A DNA stretch of 8,799 nucleotides from Idiomarina sp. UBA6142 (GCA_002423905.1 DIVC01000109.1:7618-16416), one strand, 5' to 3'; positions 1-8,509 are shown, counted from the stretch's first letter. Numbers and translations: made by a program. Notes: generated from the sequence alone by a model not told the origin.

Positions 1-36
1 ATGATGATTTTCTCATTATTTAATGATCAGACCCGC

Positions 37-41
37 AGGAG
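37..41 (+). promoter_or_regulatory. Ribosome binding site of pckA
   Basis: AGGAG, 7 nt before the ATG at 49. It decides between this start and the in-frame ATGs at 1 and 4, whose upstream sequence lies outside the window. Confidence 0.75.
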
Positions 42-48
42 TTCGCCA

Positions 49-1647
49 ATGACTGATCTGGATTTAAGCCAGTACGGCATCACAGACGTTACTGAAGTTG
101 TGCATAACCCGTCTTACGAGATGCTGTTCGCTGAAGAGACTCGGAGTGATTTGGAAGGTTACGAGCAAGGCAAAGTAACCACTCTGGGCGCGGTGTCGGT
201 AGACACTGGGGTCTTCACTGGCCGGTCACCAAAAGATAAGTACATTGTGCGTGACGACACCACCAAAGATACCTTTTGGTGGTCTGATCAGGGTAAAAAT
301 GATAACAAGGCCATTACCCCCGCGGTATGGTCTGATTTGAAAGCAACAGTGACTCAGCAACTCTCGGGCAAACGCCTGTTTGTTGTGGATACCTACTGTG
401 GTGCCAATGCCGATACCCGTTTGTCGGTGCGGTTTATCATGGAAGTGGCGTGGCAGGCGCATTTCGTCAAAAACATGTTCATTCGCCCCAGCGCCGAAGA
501 ACTGAAAACCTTCAAGCCTGATTTTGTCGTGATGAATGGTGCCAAGTGTACCAACAGCAACTGGCAACAACATGGCTTGAATTCTGAAAATTTCATTGCC
601 TTTAACCTGACCGAGCGCATTCAACTTATTGGTGGCACTTGGTACGGCGGTGAAATGAAGAAAGGCATGTTCTCGATCATGAACTATTACCTGCCGCTGC
701 AGGGTATTGCCTCAATGCATTGCTCAGCCAACGTTGGTGATGACGGCGATGTCGCGGTATTTTTTGGTTTGTCAGGCACTGGTAAAACGACCTTATCAAC
801 CGACCCCAAACGGCGTTTAATTGGCGATGATGAACATGGTTGGGATGACGACGGGGTGTTCAACTTCGAAGGTGGTTGTTATGCCAAAACCATCAATTTG
901 TCGGAACAAGCTGAGCCAGATATTTACCGTGCTATTCGTCGTGATGCGTTGTTGGAAAACGTGACGGTACTGGCTGACGGTACGGTGGATTTCGATGATG
1001 GTTCAAAAACCGAAAACACGCGGGTGTCGTACCCGATTTACCACATTGATAACATCGTCAAGCCAGTCTCAAAAGCTGGCCACGCCAAGAAAGTTATTTT
1101 CTTGACCGCCGATGCTTTTGGCGTATTGCCACCGGTTTCAAAATTAACCAAAGCGCAAACAGAGTATTATTTCTTGTCGGGCTTTACCGCTAAATTAGCG
1201 GGTACTGAGCGCGGTATTACCGAGCCAACGCCAACCTTCTCAAGCTGTTTCGGGGCGGCCTTTTTAAGCCTCCACCCAACCCAGTACGCGGAAGTACTGC
1301 GCAAGCGTATGGAAGCATCCGGTGCCGAGGCCTATTTGGTGAATACCGGTTGGAATGGCACCGGCAAACGGATTTCCTTGAAAGCTACGCGCGCTATTAT
1401 TGATGCCATTTTAGCTGGCAGTATTGAAAATGCTGAATTTGTGCAATTGCCTTTCTTTAATTTAGCCGTGCCGACTAGCTTACCGGGTGTTGATAGCCAC
1501 CTGCTTGATCCGCGTAATACTTATGCGGCCAGTCAAGAATGGGAGGCAAAAGCCTATGACTTATCGAAGCGCTTTGTGGAAAACTTCGTGAAATTTACCG
1601 ATACCACCAACGGCGCGGCGCTGGTTGCTGCTGGACCGCAACTATAG
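49..1647 (+). CDS. pckA: Phosphoenolpyruvate carboxykinase (ATP)
   Basis: Cytosolic enzyme that converts oxaloacetate and ATP to phosphoenolpyruvate, CO2 and ADP, the entry step of gluconeogenesis. The 532-residue product closely resembles E. coli PckA (540 residues) along its whole length. Visible landmarks: substrate-binding arginine in TGRSPKDK (R59), metal-binding K205 and H224 ([10 protein letters not shown] and SMHCSANVG), P-loop GLSGTGKTT at 240-248 with K246, the kinase-2 aspartates in IGDDEHGW (D260/D261), and R325 in ENTRVSYP. No key residue is missing. I chose the ATG at 49 because an AGGAG motif lies 7 nt upstream and the protein then begins where the family does. The frame is open from base 1 (ATGs at 1 and 4), which would add 16 non-conserved residues. 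The promoter is outside the window. The gene converges on the cyclase gene with a 6-bp overlap and has no room for its own terminator there. Confidence 0.97.
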   Translation: MTDLDLSQYGITDVTEVVHNPSYEMLFAEETRSDLEGYEQGKVTTLGAVSVDTGVFTGRSPKDKYIVRDDTTKDTFWWSDQGKNDNKAITPAVWSDLKATVTQQLSGKRLFVVDTYCGANADTRLSVRFIMEVAWQAHFVKNMFIRPSAEELKTFKPDFVVMNGAKCTNSNWQQHGLNSENFIAFNLTERIQLIGGTWYGGEMKKGMFSIMNYYLPLQGIASMHCSANVGDDGDVAVFFGLSGTGKTTLSTDPKRRLIGDDEHGWDDDGVFNFEGGCYAKTINLSEQAEPDIYRAIRRDALLENVTVLADGTVDFDDGSKTENTRVSYPIYHIDNIVKPVSKAGHAKKVIFLTADAFGVLPPVSKLTKAQTEYYFLSGFTAKLAGTERGITEPTPTFSSCFGAAFLSLHPTQYAEVLRKRMEASGAEAYLVNTGWNGTGKRISLKATRAIIDAILAGSIENAEFVQLPFFNLAVPTSLPGVDSHLLDPRNTYAASQEWEAKAYDLSKRFVENFVKFTDTTNGAALVAAGPQL

Positions 1648-2709
1648 CATCCGCACACAATTGCGGCCGTCTTCTTTAGCTTGGTAAAGGGCTTCGTCGG
1701 CGCGCCGCACCAGTGCGGTCACACTATCACCATGACGGAAGCGGCCAATACCGATACTAATCGTCAGTGAAAGCTTATTTTCAAATTGACGGTCAGCCAT
1801 CACTGCACGCAGTCTCTCCGCAATGTCACCGGCGCTCACGCCATCGATATTCGGGCAAATACACATGAATTCCTCACCACCCCAGCGTCCCATATCGACA
1901 TCGTCTTGGCTATGTTGTTTGAGTATCTTCGCGGCTTCAATCAACATTTGATCGCCAGCTAGGTGCCCGTGATTATCATTAATGTGCTTAAAATAATCGA
2001 TATCAATTAACATAACGCACAGTGGTGTCGAGTTTAATTGTGCGTGGGCAACTTGCTCGGCCAAAGTCTGATCGAGCTTGCTGCGATTCATCAATCCGGT
2101 CAACGAGTCGGTAATTGAGAGCAGTTCAAGTTGTGAATTTTTTCGTTCCAAGGCTTCAAAAGCTTCGGCACGAGTCAGTTCAAAATGTCGGAACAGCAAG
2201 ATCAAAATCGTTGTTGCCAATAACATATTGGACAAGGCTTCAGCCTTAAACACCGCAGGTTTCCAATACGGTGATTCAATAGCAATAAAGCTAAAGCAGT
2301 ACACAAAGAACACCACCGACAGATAAAAACCGACTTTACGACCTAACAAAAAGAATGCGACTGGTGGGAAAATGGTCAGCCAATACAGAGCGTAGTTGCG
2401 CCCTTCGGTACTTTGGATAAACACCACTAAAATAGCACCAATGAGCACCACGGTAAGCCAAGCAACCAACTCAACATTATTGCTGTAACGAAAGTACACC
2501 ATAATGGCAATGGCAAGTGCACAGCCAATAAAGTCAACAATCGCCATGGCTGGCAAATCGAACACCGTAATGTTCATGATACCAATGGCAAAGAAATACA
2601 CTTGCATCAACGCAAGTGTTGTTTCCATGAGCTGGACCCGCCTAAATTGCGGGTCCTCTTGGTTATACTGATGGCGGCTATGCCACCAGCCATTCATCCA
2701 TGATTTCAT
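1642..2709 (-). CDS. Membrane-anchored GGDEF-domain diguanylate cyclase
   Basis: Predicted to make cyclic di-GMP from two GTP at the inner membrane. The 355-residue protein has a basic N-terminus, then about six hydrophobic segments (roughly 31-50, 53-72, 80-98, 106-123, 126-145, 157-173) of no family I recognise, a short helical linker (174-197) and a complete GGDEF domain (about 198-353). Motifs: DSLTGLMNR at 201-209, [11 protein letters not shown] at 235-245 with the metal-binding aspartate, the active-site GGEEF at 277-281, and YQAKEDGRN at 342-350. The domain looks catalytically competent. The inhibitory RxxD site normally found just before GGEEF is absent (no arginine there). The ATG at 2709 directly abuts the TAA of the upstream peptidase gene and has only a weak GAG 12 nt upstream, so translation is probably coupled. 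A second ATG at 2697 is possible but has no better signal. The sensory ligand cannot be told. Confidence 0.92.
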   Translation of the reverse strand: MKSWMNGWWHSRHQYNQEDPQFRRVQLMETTLALMQVYFFAIGIMNITVFDLPAMAIVDFIGCALAIAIMVYFRYSNNVELVAWLTVVLIGAILVVFIQSTEGRNYALYWLTIFPPVAFFLLGRKVGFYLSVVFFVYCFSFIAIESPYWKPAVFKAEALSNMLLATTILILLFRHFELTRAEAFEALERKNSQLELLSITDSLTGLMNRSKLDQTLAEQVAHAQLNSTPLCVMLIDIDYFKHINDNHGHLAGDQMLIEAAKILKQHSQDDVDMGRWGGEEFMCICPNIDGVSAGDIAERLRAVMADRQFENKLSLTISIGIGRFRHGDSVTALVRRADEALYQAKEDGRNCVRML

Positions 2710-4734
2710 TTATTTTAGTTGCTCAGCGTGCGGTAGTTGATGTGCTGGTGCCACAGTACCACCATCGACCAGAAAATGCTGCATCCAGCGCATTAAGCGC
2801 ATGGAATAATCGAGTTGAGCAGCTGGTCGTGAGTTACCGTGCCCTTCACCTGGATACAGTACTAAGCGGACTGGAACCTTGCCATGAGTTTTTAAGTAGC
2901 GATAGAGCTCCATAGACTGGCTCGGGTGCACCCGGGTATCCTCTTTACCATGCATGATTAGGGTCGGCGTACGTGATTTCTCGGCGTGATAAATAGGGCT
3001 ACGCTCAAGATACCACTGCCATTTTTCCCATGGATAACTGCGCGCATGCACAGCATGCATTTCTTTGGCGATATCGGTGGTACCAAACTTTGAAATATTG
3101 TCACTAATACCAACAAACATGACACTGGCGGCATAGTGCTCGGTGTGCGCTGTCGCACCCCAGGCAGAAGCAAAACCGCCGTAAGAGCCACCGGTGATAC
3201 CCACTTTTTTGGCATCAACGATACCCAGTTGAATCAGGTGGTTTTTACCATCAACGAGGTCATCAAATTCTTTGCCGGCATAGTCGTTTTGCCCGAGTTT
3301 AGAGAATTCAACACCGCGGCCCGTGCTGCCCCGATAATTCGGGAAGAATAGCGCAAAACCATTGTTGGCTGCGTATTTTACCGGGCTACCGTAACGGTCT
3401 AGCCAGCCATTACTATAATGTGCTTCTGGACCGCCATGCACGACCATGATTAATGGATACGTTTGTCCCTCTTGATAATTAGTTGGGTAAACCAGAATAC
3501 CCTCCAGCTCAACGCCATCAGCCGCCGCGTAATTGATGACGACTTGATTTGGCATGGTGATTTCAGCCAACACTGGATTGGAGTTGGTCAGTCGAATCAA
3601 ATCTTGGTTTTCAATACGAAATAATTCAGTCGGGTGCTCAGCAGTATGGGCCCGAGCAATAATGGTGCTGCTGCCTGGGGCCGTTTCGATATCGACGACA
3701 ATGGCACGGCCCAGATCAAGTAAGCTGCGACTTTCGAGCCACTGCATGGTGAGTGCTTGTACTTCAGTTTCGGTACCGCGATGGCCAAGCCAAATGAGCT
3801 CATCATTGCGACGCCAAGCGATATCTTGCACGTGCCCTAAATAGTCGGGCAGTACTTCACGCACTTGATTATCTTGTTGAGTATCATATACATACAAGCG
3901 ACCCTCTGCTGGGTCGTTGTAGTCAGCTGCACCAATCACCGCTAAATAGCGGCCGTCGGGTGAGAATTCAGCTTGGCCCAATTTACCCACCGAAGCAAAG
4001 CTACTCACCACCTCACCCTTGAAATTGAACAATTGATATTGGCTGCTCATGTAATTATCGTCGACCAATGGCGTTGGTGCAGTGCGCAGCAACAATTGTT
4101 GCTGGCCGGGTCGAAACGCAATAGACAGCACCTGTAGTTGGCTAGTGACTGCCTGTGCGCTTGGTTCGGATTGCTGCAGATCGACCAGCCAAGCATGGGT
4201 AAACTCATGCTCTTCCTCGTAAATCTCCGCTTTAAAGCCTTTTTTGGCGAGCTTGGCTTGGGTGTCATCGGCTTTATCGCGGGCACGGAACGCCAAATAG
4301 CGGCCATCGGCACTGAGTGTGTAGCTGACTAGGTTATTACTGTGGCTAAACACGCGTTGTGCTTCACCACCGGTTGTCGCAATTCGGTACAAACTAGTGT
4401 GTTTGTCATCACCGCGTTTACTCAAAAAATAAATGCTGTCACCATGAAATTGAATCGCACTTACCGGGGTTTTATTGCTAATGAATGCAACTGGCTCCGC
4501 CTCACCGCGAACGGTAAATAGTTCGATAAAGGCACTACCGTCGTCATCCACATAGGGGGTTCGCGGGGTGACACGGGTAAACGCAGTCACTTGACCATCA
4601 GCAGATACCGCGGCGCTATTGATGGTTTTTAAAGTAATGGTTTCGCTTAAGGTAAGTTCGCGGGCCAGTAATGGCATGCTGATCAGTACTAGTAAAGCGC
4701 TGATTCCGAACTTCGATAGCTTCGACGGCACCAT
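2710..4734 (-). CDS. Exported S9-family (prolyl oligopeptidase-type) serine peptidase
   Basis: A 674-residue serine peptidase of the acylaminoacyl-peptidase/dipeptidyl-peptidase group, likely to cleave short peptides in the periplasm or outside the cell. Residues 1-24 form a signal peptide (basic start, hydrophobic ISALLVLIS core, likely cleavage after PLLA). About 30-390 is a beta-propeller with repeated SADGRYLAF/SPDGRYLAV-like blades. About 395-660 is the alpha/beta-hydrolase domain. Catalytic triad: S517 in GGSYGG, D599 in HGKEDTRV, H632 in PGEGHG; HGGP at 433-436 would form part of the oxyanion region. The ATG at 4734 has a strong AAGGAG 6 nt upstream. It is the first gene of an operon with the diguanylate cyclase (zero spacing) and is divergent from the permease gene. 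The exact substrate preference (prolyl, acylaminoacyl or dipeptidyl) cannot be decided from sequence. Confidence 0.93.
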   Translation of the reverse strand: MVPSKLSKFGISALLVLISMPLLARELTLSETITLKTINSAAVSADGQVTAFTRVTPRTPYVDDDGSAFIELFTVRGEAEPVAFISNKTPVSAIQFHGDSIYFLSKRGDDKHTSLYRIATTGGEAQRVFSHSNNLVSYTLSADGRYLAFRARDKADDTQAKLAKKGFKAEIYEEEHEFTHAWLVDLQQSEPSAQAVTSQLQVLSIAFRPGQQQLLLRTAPTPLVDDNYMSSQYQLFNFKGEVVSSFASVGKLGQAEFSPDGRYLAVIGAADYNDPAEGRLYVYDTQQDNQVREVLPDYLGHVQDIAWRRNDELIWLGHRGTETEVQALTMQWLESRSLLDLGRAIVVDIETAPGSSTIIARAHTAEHPTELFRIENQDLIRLTNSNPVLAEITMPNQVVINYAAADGVELEGILVYPTNYQEGQTYPLIMVVHGGPEAHYSNGWLDRYGSPVKYAANNGFALFFPNYRGSTGRGVEFSKLGQNDYAGKEFDDLVDGKNHLIQLGIVDAKKVGITGGSYGGFASAWGATAHTEHYAASVMFVGISDNISKFGTTDIAKEMHAVHARSYPWEKWQWYLERSPIYHAEKSRTPTLIMHGKEDTRVHPSQSMELYRYLKTHGKVPVRLVLYPGEGHGNSRPAAQLDYSMRLMRWMQHFLVDGGTVAPAHQLPHAEQLK

Positions 4735-4740
4735 GGCTTT

Positions 4741-4746
4741 CTCCTT
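4741..4746 (-). promoter_or_regulatory. Ribosome binding site of the S9 peptidase gene
   Basis: On the minus strand this reads AAGGAG, 6 nt before the ATG at 4734-4732. It is the strongest Shine-Dalgarno match in the window and fixes the start just ahead of the signal peptide. Confidence 0.8.
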
Positions 4747-4783
4747 GTTGGCAGTTTACGTGTGCAGCAATATTAGCAGTAAA

Positions 4784-4812
4784 TTTATTGACTTCCTAAG
4801 AAATCCAGCCAA
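4784..4812 (-). promoter_or_regulatory. Candidate sigma70 promoter for the peptidase-cyclase operon
   Basis: On the minus strand, TTGGCT (4812-4807) and AATAAA (4789-4784) are separated by exactly 17 nt, each matching 4 of 6 consensus bases. Transcription would start near 4777, giving a leader of about 43 nt. An alternative extended -10, TGC followed by TAATAT (4775-4770), lies just downstream. Both are motif reads by eye only. The region is the only non-coding space upstream of the operon. Confidence 0.35.
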
Positions 4813-4851
4813 TCTGAATGGCAGAGCTAAAACATTTACATGGAATAGCGA

Positions 4852-6630
4852 ATGCTTGATCAAATTCTCATTGGTGCGGTGATAGTGGGCGCCCTGGTTT
4901 TGTTTGTCTGGGACAAATGGCGCTATGATTTAGTCGCCATGATGGCGCTATTGCTGGCCGCCGTGTTGGGGCTCGTTCCCAGCGGCGAAGTGTTCACTGG
5001 TTTTGGTAACGCTGCGGTGATCACCGTAGCGGCGGTATTAGTTATCAGCCATTCGTTATGGCGTTCCGGCGTGGTCGATGCGCTGGCCGGTATGATGAAG
5101 CGGGTCGAAAAACGGCCATTTCTGCAATTGGTGGCGCTGACGTTACTGACCACCTTGCTGTCAGCATTTATGAATAATACCGGTGCTATGGCCATTATGA
5201 TCCCAGTGGCGTTGCAATTAGCGCGCAGTGGCAAGGGTAACGCGTCACACGTGTTAATGCCGATGGCGTTTGGTTCGTTAATTGGTGGTACCTTAACCTT
5301 AATTGGCACGCCCCCGAACATTATCTTAGCGGATGTACGTGAGCAAGTTACTGGCAGCGCCTTTGGAATGTTTGATTTTACGCCTGTCGGCCTTGCCTTG
5401 GCGGCCGCTGGCTTATTATTCATGTGGATGTTCAGTCGTTGGCTGGTACCAGCGAATAAAGCCCGCAATTCGGCCAATACCCCCTACGATGTTAGCGCTT
5501 ATTTAACCGAGCTCTATATTCCTGAAGGTAATGCCTTGGTCGGCGAAACCTTGTTTGAGCTAGAGAGTAAGAGTAAAGAAAACTTTGTTATTGTTGCTCT
5601 TAAACGCGGTGATAAACAGATCACAGCGCCGCCGCGCCACCAGCGCCTGCAGGCTGAAGATGTACTGATCGTTGAAGCCGACGCCGACACGCTGCAACAA
5701 GTGTTGGATGCGACCAACTTAGAGCTCAATGCGGAAGAAGAGTTTGAAGAGCGCTTTCTGACCAGCGATGAAATTAAGGTGATTGAGGGTATTGTCGGCC
5801 ATGATTCGCGCCTAATTGGTCGCTCTGCCGCAGATTTGCGCCTACGTCATCGCTTTGGCGTTAATGTGTTAGCGGTAGCACGCGAAGGGCAAACCTTAAC
5901 ACCAAACCTCTCGAACGTGCGCTTTAAGCCAGGCGATGTGTTATTGCTGCAAGGTAACGCCGATGTTTTGGATGATATTTTTCGTCGCTTTGGTTGCTTT
6001 CCGCTAGCGCAGCGGAGTATTCGCATTGGTAGCCCGAAGAATATTTGGCGGCCGCTACTGATATTCGCCAGTGCAATTGCGCTCACTGCCATGAATATTT
6101 TGAGCGCCCCGGTGGCTTTTACTATTGCCGCTGGCATGATGGTGCTGACCAACGTGATCGCGCTGCGCGAACTCTATGACAATATTGACTGGCCGATCGT
6201 GGTGTTGCTCGGTGCAACGATTCCGCTGGGTGGCGCACTTGAGAGCACCGGCGCAGCGGATACCTTAGCAGGACTGGCATTGGCTATCAGTGAAGATGCC
6301 CCTATCGCAGTCGCCATTACGGTACTGATGGTGGTGACTATGTTGCTTTCCAACGTCGTCAACAATGCGGCAGCGGCAGTGCTGATGGCGCCCATTGCGG
6401 TCAGTATGGCGGGTAGTTTAGCGGTGTCGATTGATCCATTTTTAATTGCGGTGGCAATGGGGGCGGCACTGCCATTTTTAACACCCATTGGGCATCAGTC
6501 GAATATCCTGGTAATGGGCCCGGGTGGTTACGCCTTTGGCGACTATTGGAAACTCGGTTTGCCGTTGTCGGTACTGATGGTAGTGGTCGCGGTACCAATT
6601 ATTTTATGGTTTTTCCCAATTGCCGGGTAG
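4852..6630 (+). CDS. SLC13/DASS-type permease with two TrkA-C (RCK_C) domains
   Basis: An inner-membrane transporter of the divalent anion:sodium symporter group (COG0471-like), 592 residues. The N-terminal membrane half (about 1-200) carries a MNNTGAMAI motif at 107-115 and GTPPN at 152-156. The C-terminal membrane half (about 398-590) carries the matching SNVVNNAAA at 500-508 and TPIGHQSN at 544-551. These repeated Asn-rich hairpin motifs are the substrate/sodium-site signature of the fold. Between the halves lie two cytosolic TrkA-C domains (about 213-291 and 303-384), which in other transporters act as ligand-binding regulatory modules. Substrate is unknown; sulfate, dicarboxylates or another anion are possible. 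The ATG at 4852 is the first start after an in-frame TAG at 4846-4848; only a weak GGA precedes it. The 3' end overlaps fabR by 32 bp. Confidence 0.9.
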   Translation: MLDQILIGAVIVGALVLFVWDKWRYDLVAMMALLLAAVLGLVPSGEVFTGFGNAAVITVAAVLVISHSLWRSGVVDALAGMMKRVEKRPFLQLVALTLLTTLLSAFMNNTGAMAIMIPVALQLARSGKGNASHVLMPMAFGSLIGGTLTLIGTPPNIILADVREQVTGSAFGMFDFTPVGLALAAAGLLFMWMFSRWLVPANKARNSANTPYDVSAYLTELYIPEGNALVGETLFELESKSKENFVIVALKRGDKQITAPPRHQRLQAEDVLIVEADADTLQQVLDATNLELNAEEEFEERFLTSDEIKVIEGIVGHDSRLIGRSAADLRLRHRFGVNVLAVAREGQTLTPNLSNVRFKPGDVLLLQGNADVLDDIFRRFGCFPLAQRSIRIGSPKNIWRPLLIFASAIALTAMNILSAPVAFTIAAGMMVLTNVIALRELYDNIDWPIVVLLGATIPLGGALESTGAADTLAGLALAISEDAPIAVAITVLMVVTMLLSNVVNNAAAAVLMAPIAVSMAGSLAVSIDPFLIAVAMGAALPFLTPIGHQSNILVMGPGGYAFGDYWKLGLPLSVLMVVVAVPIILWFFPIAG

Positions 6631-7219
6631 CATCAGCGCCCCGCGCCACCATCCGCACTTGGGCGATGGTGTGCTCAGTGAGGCGTTCGCGTTCGGGATT
6701 ATCGGCGTCAATAGCATCGGCTCCGGCACTAAAGACAATCCGTACAATGGCATCAGCTTGCAGTTCAGCGAGCTCACGGGAGTACTGTTGCTCAGCCACT
6801 AAGTAGTCCACTAGCTCAGCGGTAAAGTGATCAACTTCGCGTTGCACCGCCAAGCGAAAAGCCCGTGAATTGCCGGATTTTTCTTGCAGTAGTAGCCGAA
6901 ATAGTGGTGTTTGATTGGCTACAAAAGCCATGAAAGTGGTTACTGAAGAGCGGATAATTGAGCCGCCACGGGCAATTTGTAAGCGCGACTGGCGCAGCAA
7001 CTGGCGCAGCGCCAAACCACCTTCATCGACCAATGATAAGCCGAGCTCTTCCATATTTTGAAAATGCCGATAAAAACTAGTCGGTGCAATGCCGGCCTCA
7101 CGCGCCACCTCACGCAGACTGAGGCTGGCATAACCATGCTCAGCGGAGAGCTGATTCATCGCTGCTTCAATCAGTAAACGCCGCGTTTTTTCTTTTTGTT
7201 TGGCGCGAATTCCGCTCAT
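6599..7219 (-). CDS. fabR: TetR-family repressor of unsaturated fatty acid biosynthesis, FabR
   Basis: A cytosolic DNA-binding regulator; in E. coli FabR represses fabA and fabB according to the ratio of unsaturated to saturated acyl thioesters. The 206-residue product matches E. coli FabR strongly in its N-terminal half: [10 protein letters not shown] at 5-14, then [21 protein letters not shown] at 33-53, the TetR helix-turn-helix with the recognition helix at about 44-52. Conserved blocks continue into the ligand domain ([42 protein letters not shown]). The C-terminus is shorter than in E. coli and is encoded opposite the last codons of the permease gene. GAGGA lies 6 nt upstream of the ATG at 7219. 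The gene is divergent from a fatty acid desaturase, as Pseudomonas DesT is linked to desaturase genes, which fits a regulator-target pair. DesT is the alternative name for the same type of protein. Confidence 0.93.
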   Translation of the reverse strand: MSGIRAKQKEKTRRLLIEAAMNQLSAEHGYASLSLREVAREAGIAPTSFYRHFQNMEELGLSLVDEGGLALRQLLRQSRLQIARGGSIIRSSVTTFMAFVANQTPLFRLLLQEKSGNSRAFRLAVQREVDHFTAELVDYLVAEQQYSRELAELQADAIVRIVFSAGADAIDADNPERERLTEHTIAQVRMVARGADATRQLGKTIK

Positions 7220-7225
7220 GTGATG

Positions 7226-7230
7226 TCCTC
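7226..7230 (-). promoter_or_regulatory. Ribosome binding site of fabR
   Basis: GAGGA on the minus strand, 6 nt before the ATG at 7219-7217, supporting that start. Confidence 0.7.
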
Positions 7231-7301
7231 AATTGGCTGACCATTATGGCTGCCCGATGAAGCAAGTGCAATCGTGACCAAAGCTAGTGCGGTTCGGCCA
7301 A

Positions 7302-7330
7302 AAGATACTTGCGGAAAACCCCAATTCCAA
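7302..7330 (-). promoter_or_regulatory. Candidate fabR promoter
   Basis: On the minus strand, TTGGAA (7330-7325) and TATCTT (7307-7302) lie 17 nt apart, each 4 of 6 to the sigma70 consensus. The start point would be near 7295, with a leader of about 75 nt. The palindrome at 7339-7356 sits 8 bp upstream of this -35 element, so the regulator could bind beside its own promoter. Confidence 0.35.
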
Positions 7331-7337
7331 GTACATT
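7309..7337 (+). promoter_or_regulatory. Candidate promoter of the desaturase gene
   Basis: TTGCGG (7309-7314) and TACATT (7332-7337) are 17 nt apart. Transcription would begin near 7344, inside the operator-like palindrome, which would block initiation when occupied. An alternative is TAAAAT (7356-7361) as -10 with the poor -35 ACATTG (7333-7338); the palindrome would then fill the 17-bp spacer and the transcript would be almost leaderless. Neither reading is strong. Confidence 0.3.
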
Positions 7338-7338
7338 G

Positions 7339-7356
7339 AGCGTACACGTGTTAGCT
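7339..7356 (+). promoter_or_regulatory. Operator-like palindrome, probable FabR binding site
   Basis: AGCGTACACGTGTTAGCT is an 18-bp near-perfect inverted repeat: outer arms AGC/GCT, inner core ACACGTGT, mismatched only at the two positions between arm and core on each side. It lies 17 bp before the desaturase ATG and in the only spacer between fabR and the desaturase. Size and symmetry fit a TetR-family dimer site, and from memory it closely resembles the FabR sites of enteric fabA and fabB. Binding itself is inference. Confidence 0.75.
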
Positions 7357-7372
7357 AAAATATTTGAGTTGT

Positions 7373-8509
7373 ATGAAAAGTACTGAAAATCCCCCCATTA
7401 TTTGGCTTAACAGCCTGTTATTCATCATTACTTTCAGCGTTGCTGTGATCGGAGTGCCTTGGTATGCCTACAGCCATGGGCTAAGCACCGGCTTGTGGTT
7501 GGCCATGTTCGGCACTATCGTGTTCGCTGGCATATCCATTACGGCGGGTTATCATCGCTTGTGGGCACACAAAACCTATGACGCCCATTGGTCATTGCGT
7601 ATTTTGTTTGCCTTAGGTGGTGCGTTGGCAGTGCAAAACAGTATCTTGCATTGGTCGTCTGATCACCGTGAGCATCACAAGCATGTCGATCATGATGAGC
7701 ACGACCCGTATTCAGCCAGTCGCGGCTTCTGGTATTCACATATTGGCTGGATGTTGCGGGAATATCAGGCGAATCGCTATCACGACTACAATAACGTCAA
7801 AGACCTGCAGAAAGACCCGATCGTTATGTGGCAACACCGCAATTATCTGAGCTTAACGCTGCTGACAGCCATTGGCTGGCCGCTGCTGATTGGTTGGCTG
7901 CTTGGTGATATTCTCGGCGGCGTGTTGTTAGTTGGTTTTGCGCGGTTAGTGATTAACCACCACACCACCTTTTTCATCAACTCGCTGGCGCATATTTGGG
8001 GCAAACAGACGTATACCGATCGCAATTCTGCCCGTGATAACGGTGTGCTGGCGCTGCTGACTTTTGGTGAGGGCTATCATAATTACCACCATATTTTCTC
8101 AGCGGATTATCGCAATGGTATTCGCTGGTGGCATTTTGACCCGACCAAGTGGCTGATTCGTGCGTGTTCATGGCTCGGCTTAACCCGCAACCTCAAGCGT
8201 ACCAACGAGTTTCAAATCGAACGCGCGCGCTTGGACATGGCCATGAAACGCGCCGAGCAGAAGGTTGCTGGGCGATGTGCGGATACCTATGCCAAATTGC
8301 AGGCGGAGTATGCCGTGTTGTTGGAACGTTTGCGTGAATACTATCAGCTACGAAAGCAGCTATTAGATGCCAAAGCCAAAGCCTTTAGTGACCAAATGCA
8401 GATGCCGAGCATGGCCGAAATGCAACACAAACTGGCCTATTTACGCACCAGCGTTGAAGCGCACAAGCGCTATTTTATGGCGCTGTGTGAGCCACGCCTA
8501 GCGCTGTAG
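7373..8509 (+). CDS. Acyl-CoA (Delta9-type) fatty acid desaturase
   Basis: A membrane di-iron enzyme of the stearoyl-CoA desaturase group that introduces a cis double bond into saturated acyl chains with O2. The 378-residue protein has hydrophobic segments at about 10-30, 38-57, 72-90 and 160-195 and all three histidine boxes: HRLWAH at 61-66, HREHH at 98-102, HNYHH at 236-240. The additional N/H-rich segment INSLAH (202-207) typical of the family is present. Residues about 270-378, beyond the catalytic domain, form a charged, helix-rich tail. I place the start at the ATG at 7373, a few residues before the conserved IIWLNSLLF; a TTG at 7364 would add three residues and has no ribosome site. 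Only a weak GAG precedes the ATG. The gene is divergent from fabR with an operator-like palindrome between. Symbols desB/desC/desA differ between species, so none is given. Confidence 0.93.
   Translation: MKSTENPPIIWLNSLLFIITFSVAVIGVPWYAYSHGLSTGLWLAMFGTIVFAGISITAGYHRLWAHKTYDAHWSLRILFALGGALAVQNSILHWSSDHREHHKHVDHDEHDPYSASRGFWYSHIGWMLREYQANRYHDYNNVKDLQKDPIVMWQHRNYLSLTLLTAIGWPLLIGWLLGDILGGVLLVGFARLVINHHTTFFINSLAHIWGKQTYTDRNSARDNGVLALLTFGEGYHNYHHIFSADYRNGIRWWHFDPTKWLIRACSWLGLTRNLKRTNEFQIERARLDMAMKRAEQKVAGRCADTYAKLQAEYAVLLERLREYYQLRKQLLDAKAKAFSDQMQMPSMAEMQHKLAYLRTSVEAHKRYFMALCEPRLAL

Noticed and set aside
226..624. 132-codon open frame on the minus strand inside pckA
   Set aside because: It is antisense to one of the most conserved parts of PckA and its translation shows no protein-like domain.
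2700..2915. Plus-strand small open frame at the peptidase-cyclase junction
   Set aside because: It is antisense to the coupled junction and the catalytic end of the peptidase, has no ribosome site and no known relative that I recognise.
4788..4816. TTGACT at 4788-4793 as the -35 element of a permease promoter
   Set aside because: The -35 match is good, but at 16-18 nt spacing the possible -10 hexamers (around AATCTG) match poorly, so I could not support a plus-strand promoter, although one is expected in this gap.
4923..5477. 184-codon open frame on the minus strand inside the permease gene
   Set aside because: It lies antisense to conserved membrane segments, has an Ala/Thr/Asn/Pro-rich composition with no recognisable domain, and has no convincing ribosome site. 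The plus-strand protein explains the region.
6546..6806. Plus-strand open frame across the permease-fabR junction
   Set aside because: It is a shadow of both genes; its Ser/Arg/Ala-rich translation has no recognisable feature and the two real genes cover it fully.
7364..7372. TTG at 7364 as the desaturase start
   Set aside because: It has no ribosome site and begins only 8 bases after the operator-like palindrome; the ATG at 7373 fits the family N-terminus.
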